In this document: positions 1 through 5,201 of the stretch, piece by piece | Numbering within the stretch: the first letter of the stretch is position 1 | Layout: the number at the start of each line of letters is the position of its first letter | NCBI GenBank assembly: GCA_022600315.1 | Contig: JAHZKQ010000037.1 | Location: 1 to 6,074, forward strand | Origin: Gammaproteobacteria bacterium | Lineage (GTDB): Bacteria; Pseudomonadota; Gammaproteobacteria; Coxiellales; Coxiellaceae | Direction of reading: 5' to 3' | DNA: 6,074 nt | Translations under genes and position numbers: made by a program | The notes under the pieces: generated by a model | Seen by the model: only the letters and a program-made list of their open reading frames with translations | What the model was told of the DNA's origin: nothing | Databases searched by the model: none

Positions 1-759
1 CGATCTCCAAACATCCCCAACCACTGAAAAGGGTAAGTAAAATAAACAGCCAACTAGGCCGATCAACCAAATTTGCGGATTTTTACTAATCCGAATAAGT
101 TTTTCGATAATGCTACCGCGATCACGGGTGTCTATTTCTTTTAATTTACCATGATCAGAAATTGCCGGCGCATCATGCAAGCAGAAGTATATTATCAGCG
201 CAATGGCTATACCGATTAGTAGTAGGATAATTGCGGTTGTGGTGTAGCCAGATTTTATCGATAGCCTAACCAAAGCAACCTCGGTAAAAATAGCGCCCGC
301 AGTGCCAAGCGAATCAATAACACAACTTGCCAAACCAAAACGATTTTTAGGCAGCCAGATAGAGGCAACTTTTAAAGCGCCAATATAGGCAAAGGCACAG
401 CCAAAACCAATAATAAAACGACCGACTTCAGCGACATGGATTAAGTGAGTGGTATGCACTAATACGAAACCAAATAAACAAAATAGGCACGAGGCAAAAA
501 TTGTTTTATGGATGCTGTAGCGATCGATGATAACGCCAGCAGGTATCTGCATAAAGGTATAAGACCAGTAATAAGAAGCGGTGAAAACCGCTAAGCCGGT
601 CGCATTGACGTGGAAGAAGTGCATCAATTGTGAAGTCATTGTGCCGGGCAGCATCCTTAAAATGAAGTCGTAGAAGTAATATAGACCAGCAATGCTCCAG
701 ATAATCCAAGGAATGTGTTTTTTTTGGACGAAAGGCAGTTTTTGTAGATTAAGCTGCAT
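1..759 (-). CDS. MFS-family transporter, N-terminal part (C-terminus beyond left edge)
   Basis: This is an inner-membrane major facilitator superfamily permease; the substrate cannot be told from the sequence. The frame is open from an ATG at 757-759 (minus strand) through 253 codons to base 1, about 60% of a usual 400-440-residue MFS protein. Hydrophobic segments fall at about residues 17-36, 52-75, 85-102, 111-132, 141-165 and 170-194. A hydrophilic central loop follows (195-227), then the start of TM7 (228-250). MFS motif A is visible between TM2 and TM3 as GVIIDRYSIHK (75-85, with D79 and R80), and TM4 carries an R-x-x-x-G-x-G pattern (R114, G118, G120). TM1 has charged residues D31 and R35 in YYFYDFILRMLPG. 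From memory, similar TM1 motifs occur in MFS proteins of intracellular gammaproteobacteria, including phagosomal amino-acid transporters; this is a weak hint only. The start is supported by AAGGA (766-770) 6 bases upstream. It is transcribed divergently from fabV. Confidence 0.93.
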   Translation of the reverse strand, partial: MQLNLQKLPFVQKKHIPWIIWSIAGLYYFYDFILRMLPGTMTSQLMHFFHVNATGLAVFTASYYWSYTFMQIPAGVIIDRYSIHKTIFASCLFCLFGFVLVHTTHLIHVAEVGRFIIGFGCAFAYIGALKVASIWLPKNRFGLASCVIDSLGTAGAIFTEVALVRLSIKSGYTTTAIILLLIGIAIALIIYFCLHDAPAISDHGKLKEIDTRDRGSIIEKLIRISKNPQIWLIGLVGCLFYLPFSVVGDVWRS

Positions 760-789
760 AAAATATCCTTTTGGTTACTCTGTTAACTT

Positions 790-807
790 AGGAATGTATC
801 TATTCCT
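790..807 (-). repeat. Inverted repeat in MFS leader (possible hairpin)
   Basis: Arms AGGAAT (790-795) and ATTCCT (802-807) are perfect reverse complements around a 6-base spacer. It starts about 30 bases upstream of the MFS start codon, inside the predicted 5' leader. It could be a small RNA hairpin or an operator half-site pair. Six-base arms are short enough to arise by chance. Confidence 0.3.
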
Positions 808-863
808 CAGGGCGTCGGGCCTAATTACGTTGTCGGTATCGTTCCTCTTTAAAAATTTCGGCT

Positions 864-872
864 ATTGTACCA
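864..872 (-). promoter_or_regulatory. Candidate extended -10 promoter for the MFS gene
   Basis: Read on the minus strand, the sequence is TGGTACAAT: an extended -10 (TGn) followed by TACAAT, five of six matches to TATAAT. No good -35 hexamer is found 16-18 bases upstream, which extended -10 promoters can tolerate. Transcription would start near 857, giving a leader of about 100 bases that contains the 790-807 hairpin. The call rests on consensus matching by eye. Confidence 0.35.
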
Positions 873-901
873 AAAGTTTTCCCTATCAGGTAGATAAAAA
901 A

Positions 902-915
902 TTTATTGCAATAAA
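902..915. repeat. Perfect 14-bp palindrome, operator-like
   Basis: TTTATTGCAATAAA is an uninterrupted perfect palindrome. It lies about 50 bases upstream of the predicted MFS transcription start and about 155 bases upstream of the predicted fabV start, so a dimeric regulator could bind here. The base composition is AT-rich like the surrounding DNA, which raises the chance of coincidence, though the central TTGCAA is less trivial. Confidence 0.4.
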
Positions 916-929
916 AATAAATAGCTACA

Positions 930-946
930 ATGCTTTTATAAAGCAT
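930..946. repeat. 17-bp inverted repeat (7-bp arms, 3-base centre)
   Basis: Arms ATGCTTT (930-936) and AAAGCAT (940-946) pair perfectly around TAT. Weaker pairing continues outside: AGCTAC at 923-928 can pair with GTAGGGCT at 953-960 if two G residues bulge. It sits 29-30 bases centre to centre from the 902-915 palindrome, close to three helical turns. It may be a second operator or an RNA hairpin; no T-run follows on the plus strand, so it is not a plus-strand terminator. Confidence 0.4.
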
Positions 947-1029
947 ATAAGAGTAGGGCTGTTTATTTAATAATCATATAGATCAATTTTAAGTCAGCCC
1001 ACTATGAAGCACTTTATGGCTTAAATGAT

Positions 1030-1057
1030 TTGCGACTTATTGTAGAATCAGTAGAAT
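1030..1057 (+). promoter_or_regulatory. Candidate sigma-70 promoter for fabV
   Basis: TTGCGA (1030-1035, four of six matches to TTGACA) is followed after 16 bases by TAGAAT (1052-1057, five of six matches to TATAAT). Transcription would start near 1064, about 40 bases before the fabV ATG. A second TAGAAT at 1043-1048 is too close to this -35 to use it. Confidence 0.4.
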
Positions 1058-1103
1058 AGAGTTCTTTTTCAAAATAAGCCAATTACAGAAGGTAGGTTAA
1101 ACT

Positions 1104-2300
1104 ATGATCATTGAGCCTAAAGTCAGAGGTTTTATTTGCACAGCTGCGCATCCGCAAGGATGCTACGAGGCAGTTAAACAGCAAATCGATTATGTCACCA
1201 AAACAGGGCAGTTTAATGGCCCAAAAAATGTTTTAGTGATTGGTGCTTCGACCGGCTATGGTCTGGCAACACGTATTAGTGCTGCATTTGGGGCCAAGGC
1301 GAAAACCATCGGTGTTTTTTATGAAAGACCTGCGGCGGGTAAACGTACGGCATCAGCAGGTTGGTATAACACAGCTGCATTTGAAGCATTGGCGCACAAG
1401 GCAGGACTGTATGCGAAAAGTATTAATGGTGATGCTTTTTCTGATGCAATTAAAGCTCAAACGCTAGATTTAATCCGTGAGGATTTAGAACAGATTGATT
1501 TAGTGGTTTATAGTTTAGCGGCACCGCGGCGCACTGATCCTAAAACCGGACAAACTTATCAATCAGTTTTAAAACCCGTCGATGAAGCTTTTACCAATAA
1601 AACCGTTGACCCTATGACCGGCCAAGTCAAAGAAGTTTCATTAACGCCGGCTAGTGATGAGGATATAGCAAATACTGTGGCTGTAATGGGCGGCGAAGAT
1701 TGGGAACTTTGGATGGATCTGCTAAGCGAACAAGATTTATTATCTGAAGGTGCGGTCAGTTTGGCCTATACCTATATTGGCCCGCAAATTACTCATGCTA
1801 TCTATAAAGATGGCACAATTGGTAAAGCCAAAGAGCACCTGCATGACACGGCAGAAAAAATTAACCACAAACTTAAACAGAAAATTAACGGTAGGGCGCT
1901 GATATCGGTTAATAAGGCATTGGTTACTCAGGCAAGTTCAGCCATTCCTGTGGTGCCATTGTATATCTCGATTTTATTTAAATTAATGAAACAGCAGGGC
2001 ACCGATGAAGGTTGTATTGAGCAAATTTATCGACTGTTAACAGAGCATATCTACACTAGTAATCCACCACCTTTGGATGAGGCCGGGCGTATTCGGATTG
2101 ATGACTTAGAAATGGATCCTGAAATTCAACGCAAGATTATTGAAGTTTGGCCAAAGGTTACTAGCGAAAATATTGATTCGCTCACTGATATTGCCAGTTA
2201 TCGAGAAAACTTTTATCGTCTATTTGGCTTTAAGTTTGATGATATTGATTATTCTGCTGACGTTGATCCTAATGTTAATATCGAATCAATTAAAGATTAA
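1104..2300 (+). CDS. fabV: FabV, trans-2-enoyl-ACP reductase (NADH)
   Basis: FabV carries out the final reduction of each fatty-acid elongation cycle in the cytoplasm, turning trans-2-enoyl-ACP into acyl-ACP with NADH. The protein has 398 residues, the normal length for the family (about 400). The N-terminus MIIEPKVRGFICTAAHPQGC is a hallmark of FabV. A glycine-rich nucleotide-binding loop is seen at 47-53 (GASTGYG) in a Rossmann-type fold. The catalytic Tyr-x8-Lys of FabV is present as Y234 and K243 in YKDGTIGKAK; the longer spacing than the Y-x6-K of FabI separates the two families. Y222 and Y224 lie just upstream. A ribosome binding site AGAAGG (1087-1092) precedes the ATG by 11 bases. The gene appears monocistronic. 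FabV enzymes are known to be far less sensitive to triclosan than FabI; whether this organism also has FabI cannot be seen here. The stop codon overlaps that of the convergent recombinase gene. Confidence 0.98.
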   Translation: MIIEPKVRGFICTAAHPQGCYEAVKQQIDYVTKTGQFNGPKNVLVIGASTGYGLATRISAAFGAKAKTIGVFYERPAAGKRTASAGWYNTAAFEALAHKAGLYAKSINGDAFSDAIKAQTLDLIREDLEQIDLVVYSLAAPRRTDPKTGQTYQSVLKPVDEAFTNKTVDPMTGQVKEVSLTPASDEDIANTVAVMGGEDWELWMDLLSEQDLLSEGAVSLAYTYIGPQITHAIYKDGTIGKAKEHLHDTAEKINHKLKQKINGRALISVNKALVTQASSAIPVVPLYISILFKLMKQQGTDEGCIEQIYRLLTEHIYTSNPPPLDEAGRIRIDDLEMDPEIQRKIIEVWPKVTSENIDSLTDIASYRENFYRLFGFKFDDIDYSADVDPNVNIESIKD

Positions 2301-3505
2301 TCATCGGGTCTGATTTTTTTGCTTTTACTTGAGGCATGACGAGCACGTAGCTCAACATCAATATATTTATCGGTGATGGCGCTACTGCTGTGGCCCGCGT
2401 CATCGCGCACGTGCTCACGTGGTCGATGCTTAATATCATCAGAGATCCCTGTGTGCCTTAGCCAATGCACTGTTGCGGCTTGAAGCTGTTCGGCATCTTC
2501 GCTAAAGCCGTCAGCTTTTAATTGACTGCTGGCTGCATCAAAACAGGTTTGTACCAGCATGCGAATAAAACGGGTGCTCGTCACCGCGCTGCCACCACGC
2601 AGCTTGGGAATTAATGGCATTGATTCGCCTGGCGCAGGGGTTGGTGTCAATCCTAGGCTATGTCGATAACGTTTTAGTGCCACCAGCATTGCATCGCTAA
2701 CGGCAATATCGCGTTGTTTGTTGCCTTTGCCGACGGTTCTAAACCACCAATTTTCCTCACTGTCTTTAAAAAAATGCCCCATCTGTGGTTGCCAGCGCGG
2801 GGTGGCAGCCAGCTCAGAAATTCGTAAATACATGGCGTAGAGAGCATTCATAATAAATACGGTGCGTTCATGTTTGAGTGGATCTTTTTCAGCCATTTGT
2901 TCAGCGGCTTCGAGGACATAGTTCCATTGCAGTTCGCTCAGGCGTCGAATTACAGTCGTACTTTGGTGTTTACGCAGGTATTTACTTTTTTGCCGTAGTT
3001 GCGCGACTGGATTGTAGTTAATGTAGTCTTCTTGGATAAGGTAATTATAAAAACTGCTTAAGATGGCAAAAATAGCCTGCAAGGCTTTGGCTGAGAGCTG
3101 GTAATTTTTAGAATTTGGCATTTGATTAATTTGATTTTTAGCAACGCTAGTCACAAAAGGTCGCCAGTTTGCATTTGGAATACGTTGCCCTTGATGATTG
3201 ATAAACCGAGAGGTCTGTTTACTACCAATCCAAGCGACGGGTGGCGATTGGCAAAATTCAATATAGCTTTCTATATCAATATGGCGGATATTGCTGATTG
3301 ATTTTTTAGCTTTAAGCCATGCCCACTGCAATAACCGTTCAATTTCTCGTCGATAAGCATTGAAAGTTGCTGCACTGCCGCGGTAAGAGTATAAAAATTC
3401 GTGTGCTTGTGCATAATCAGCGGGGAATTTTAAGTCAATTTCTGGTTTTGGCTGGCGTTGCATTTCATTTAGGCTATCAAATAAAGGTGTTGGTCCTTGA
3501 CTCAT
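2297..3505 (-). CDS. Tyrosine recombinase / phage-type integrase, solitary
   Basis: This is a DNA breaking-rejoining enzyme of the tyrosine recombinase family, 402 residues. The full catalytic set is visible: R228 (YLRISEL), K260 (VGKGNKQ), H347 and R350 (HWLRH), H372 (GHSS) and nucleophile Y381 (DKYIDVE), so it should be active. The N-terminal DNA-binding, SAM-like domain spans about 35-172 and the catalytic domain about 185-390, followed by a short basic tail (SKSKKIRP). The N-terminal domain holds an insertion at about 87-118 ending in WRPF (114-117). From memory, similar ~400-residue recombinases of plasmids and proteobacterial chromosomes share such an insertion. The start ATG (3503-3505) has GAGG (3511-3514) 5 bases upstream. 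The stop overlaps fabV by 4 bases. No excisionase, transposase, tRNA or clear attachment site is adjacent. The 3' half is richer in G+C than its neighbours, which hints at acquisition. Its target is unknown. Confidence 0.93.
   Translation of the reverse strand: MSQGPTPLFDSLNEMQRQPKPEIDLKFPADYAQAHEFLYSYRGSAATFNAYRREIERLLQWAWLKAKKSISNIRHIDIESYIEFCQSPPVAWIGSKQTSRFINHQGQRIPNANWRPFVTSVAKNQINQMPNSKNYQLSAKALQAIFAILSSFYNYLIQEDYINYNPVAQLRQKSKYLRKHQSTTVIRRLSELQWNYVLEAAEQMAEKDPLKHERTVFIMNALYAMYLRISELAATPRWQPQMGHFFKDSEENWWFRTVGKGNKQRDIAVSDAMLVALKRYRHSLGLTPTPAPGESMPLIPKLRGGSAVTSTRFIRMLVQTCFDAASSQLKADGFSEDAEQLQAATVHWLRHTGISDDIKHRPREHVRDDAGHSSSAITDKYIDVELRARHASSKSKKIRPDD
2299..2320 (+). terminator. Weak candidate terminator after fabV
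   Basis: AATCA (2299-2303) can pair with TGATT (2311-2315) around a 7-base loop, and a run of seven T follows (2314-2320). A 5-bp, mostly A-T stem is weak for an intrinsic terminator. It lies inside the 3' end of the convergent recombinase gene, so part of the T-run also encodes the Lys-rich tail of that protein. The evidence is thin. Confidence 0.2.
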
Positions 3506-3561
3506 GGCAACCTCGACGGTGTTATAAAAAATATTCCCTCTCTTGAAGTTTAACTATTTTA

Positions 3562-3579
3562 CAGTATAGTGCAATACTG
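3562..3579. repeat. Inverted repeat with 6-base spacer upstream of recombinase gene
   Basis: CAGTAT (3562-3567) and ATACTG (3574-3579) are perfect reverse complements around AGTGCA. Extending each arm to 11 bases outward gives 8 of 11 matches, so the layout (11-base arms, 6-base spacer) resembles a core site for a tyrosine recombinase. It also covers a possible recombinase -10 (TATACT on the minus strand, 3563-3568), so an operator for autoregulation is equally likely. It lies 57 bases upstream of the recombinase start codon. Confidence 0.4.
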
Positions 3580-3586
3580 AATTATA
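3563..3586 (-). promoter_or_regulatory. Candidate -10 elements for the recombinase gene
   Basis: On the minus strand TATAAT (3581-3586) is a perfect -10 hexamer and TATACT (3563-3568) matches five of six. Neither has a convincing -35 at 16-18 bases; TTAAAT (3586-3591) precedes TATACT by 17 bases with three of six matches. The region is AT-rich, so chance matches are expected. Confidence 0.25.
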
Positions 3587-3607
3587 TTTAAGCTAATTGT
3601 TTAAGCT
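3587..3607. repeat. Two 8-bp direct repeats, 13-base period
   Basis: TTTAAGCT occurs at 3587-3594 and again at 3600-3607, separated by AATTG. They lie between the recombinase and the TolC-family gene, next to the 3562-3579 inverted repeat. They could be arm-type sites or regulator half-sites, or chance. Confidence 0.3.
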
Positions 3608-3633
3608 TGCAGCAAATATGGCACCGCTATATT
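3607..3633 (+). promoter_or_regulatory. Weak candidate promoter for the TolC-adaptor operon
   Basis: TTGCAG (3607-3612, four of six) and TATATT (3628-3633, five of six) are separated by 15 bases, shorter than ideal. Transcription would start near 3640, about 48 bases before the ATG at 3688. A 10-bp palindrome AAAATATTTT (3660-3669) lies in the predicted leader. No stronger promoter was found in 3506-3687. Confidence 0.2.
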
Positions 3634-3687
3634 CCTAGTTGCTTAAAACTGTTATTCTAAAAATATTTTATAGAAAAATTTGTGCTT

Positions 3688-5199
3688 ATGAAAACAAGGT
3701 CTTACAGTTTGGTTGTGGTCGGGCTGTGTTCATTTATTGTGAGCACAAGTTCGGCAATGCTGAAATTGCCAAGCCCTAGCGTTACATCAGAAAATAAACT
3801 TTGGAATGCAAAACCCGTATTGCCGCAGCCAGACTCTTTAAGTTTGCGTTATAAGCCAACTGGCTATTCGCCATCACCATCGCCTAATTTTTCAATCCCA
3901 AAGCATTTAAGCTTGCAAGATGCCATTCTATTAGCCTTAAGAAATAATCCAGATGTTATTGCAGCTGACTTAAAACGAGTAACTGATAAGTTTGCGCTAT
4001 TAATAGAGTTTAATAAATTTCAACCACAATATACATTTGACGCAACCACAACCTATAACGCTAGGGGTGTGCAAACTTACCAAGTCAATCCAACGGTAAA
4101 ATTAAAAAACACGATCGGCACTGAGTTTGATGTGGACTATAAAAATAATTTAAATGGTTCTGCAGGTGGTGCTACATTCACCATAAAACAATCTCTGCTA
4201 AAAGGCTTTGGTTATGTTAACAAGATTCCTTTTGATAATGCGCTTGATCAGGAAAAAGTAAATAAATTAGCCTATAAATCCAGTGTGATTACAGTAGTAG
4301 GTAATGTGATTACCCAGTATCGCGCCCTAATGAATGACTTTGCTAGTTTAGAGATTCAAATCCACACTTTAAAAACGGTTGAAGAAACCGCCAAGCAAAC
4401 TGCATTAAAAGTAAAGCTTGGTAAAATTGCACCGAGTGAATTAATTCAGCAAGAAGTCACGGTATCTACCACTAGACAGCAAGTAGTTACCCAAAGAGAA
4501 TCCATGCAGCAAGATTATCGAACCCTTTTATCAACCTTAGGCATCTCACCGTTTGCAAAACTCAACGTTGATCATAGCGTTGGTCCAGTAAATTATAAAC
4601 TGCCTGATAAAGAAGATTTGATTAGAATTGCGCTAGAAAATAATATTGCTTATCAGCAAGCTTTATTGCAACTTAAAGTAACCCGACGAGCGTTAATTAC
4701 CGCGAAAGACGCCCGCAAATGGACACTTAATTTAACGGCCAGTTATGATGCTGATGAAAGCGCGCCAAATACTCCGATTACGACTACCGGGCCAAATGCA
4801 ACGCTTGATTTTAGCATCCCGATTGATGATATTCAAAGTAAGTCTGATTTAGTCCAAGCTTATATTAATCTTGAAAATGCTAAACTAAAATTGCAGCAAC
4901 AAAAGCGTGACTTGGTGAACCAGGTGTTGCAACAGATAGACACAATTAGAAACCAACTAGACAGTGTGAAGGTTGATGCAAGAACTGTTGAGCTGCAAAA
5001 ACAAAACTTAGCCGCTTCTAATTTGAAATTAAAATACGGCAAGTCTACTGCGTTTGAATCTTCGCAAATTCAAGATCAACTATTGCAACAAGAAACCACC
5101 TTGGTGAGTGATCGAATCACCTTGCTAAATGATGTGACCACTTTCAATAGTTTTCTTGGAATTCTTTTGGATAAATGGAAAATTAAATTAAGGTACTAA
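3688..5199 (+). CDS. TolC-family outer-membrane efflux/secretion channel
   Basis: This is the outer-membrane factor of a tripartite export system: a trimeric beta-barrel plus periplasmic alpha-helical tunnel. Read from ATG 3688 it has 503 residues, close to TolC precursors. A Sec signal peptide is clear (MKTRSYS, hydrophobic 8-18, SSA before a likely cut after A23), with no lipobox, so it is TolC-like rather than an OprM-type lipoprotein. A Pro/Ser-rich linker follows (55-71). The two homologous halves of the OEP fold are visible: LQDAILLALRNNPDV at 76-90 and KEDLIRIALENNI at 308-320, each followed by long helices and strand segments (about 113-169 and 345-378). Glutamine-rich coiled-coil helices fill 390-480. 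The C-terminus ends in an aromatic residue (Y503). An in-frame GTG at 3682 would add two residues; neither start has a clear Shine-Dalgarno sequence, and ATG was preferred because it gives the standard signal peptide. It is the first gene of an operon with the adaptor, 2 bases downstream. Confidence 0.95.
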   Translation: MKTRSYSLVVVGLCSFIVSTSSAMLKLPSPSVTSENKLWNAKPVLPQPDSLSLRYKPTGYSPSPSPNFSIPKHLSLQDAILLALRNNPDVIAADLKRVTDKFALLIEFNKFQPQYTFDATTTYNARGVQTYQVNPTVKLKNTIGTEFDVDYKNNLNGSAGGATFTIKQSLLKGFGYVNKIPFDNALDQEKVNKLAYKSSVITVVGNVITQYRALMNDFASLEIQIHTLKTVEETAKQTALKVKLGKIAPSELIQQEVTVSTTRQQVVTQRESMQQDYRTLLSTLGISPFAKLNVDHSVGPVNYKLPDKEDLIRIALENNIAYQQALLQLKVTRRALITAKDARKWTLNLTASYDADESAPNTPITTTGPNATLDFSIPIDDIQSKSDLVQAYINLENAKLKLQQQKRDLVNQVLQQIDTIRNQLDSVKVDARTVELQKQNLAASNLKLKYGKSTAFESSQIQDQLLQQETTLVSDRITLLNDVTTFNSFLGILLDKWKIKLRY

Positions 5200-5201
5200 C
5201 C

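Larger units (their letters stand above)
760..1103. other. Divergent intergenic region between MFS gene and fabV
   Basis: These 344 bases hold no convincing gene. One reading frame (692-970, plus strand) crosses the start of the MFS gene, but it has no Shine-Dalgarno sequence and its second half is AT-rich spacer of low complexity. What can be seen is an imperfect hairpin in the MFS leader (790-807), an extended -10 for the MFS gene (864-872), two palindromes (902-915 and 930-946), and a candidate fabV promoter (1030-1057) with its ribosome binding site (AGAAGG, 1087-1092). The stretch 958-1029 shows nothing I can name. Confidence 0.6.

Noticed and set aside
506..709. 67-codon frame on the minus strand
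   Set aside because: It is out of frame within the clearly coding MFS gene on the same strand, and its translation has no membrane-protein or domain character.
692..970. 92-codon reading frame on the plus strand from within the MFS gene into the intergenic region
   Set aside because: It starts inside the coding part of the divergent MFS gene, lacks a ribosome binding site and its second half is translated AT-rich spacer with no recognisable domain.
923..970. Hairpin at 923-960 as a rho-independent terminator
   Set aside because: No T-run follows on the plus strand and no plus-strand gene ends upstream; on the minus strand it would lie upstream of the MFS gene rather than after a gene.
1240..1467. 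75-codon frame inside fabV
   Set aside because: It is a shadow in another frame of the well-supported fabV gene.
2297..3687. Recombinase as part of an integron or transposon
   Set aside because: No attC-like sites, gene cassettes, terminal inverted repeats, target duplications or transposase are visible, and it lacks partner recombinases on either side within the window.
3600..3917. 12-bp exact repeat TTTAAGCTTGCA at 3600-3611 and 3906-3917, considered as attachment sites
   Set aside because: One or so 12-base repeats are expected by chance in a window this size, the second copy lies within the TolC coding sequence, and the two do not flank the recombinase gene.
4860..5042. 60-codon minus-strand frame
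   Set aside because: It is antisense to the helical part of the TolC-family gene; its Phe/Cys/Ser-rich translation reflects the reverse of Lys/Gln/Leu codons.
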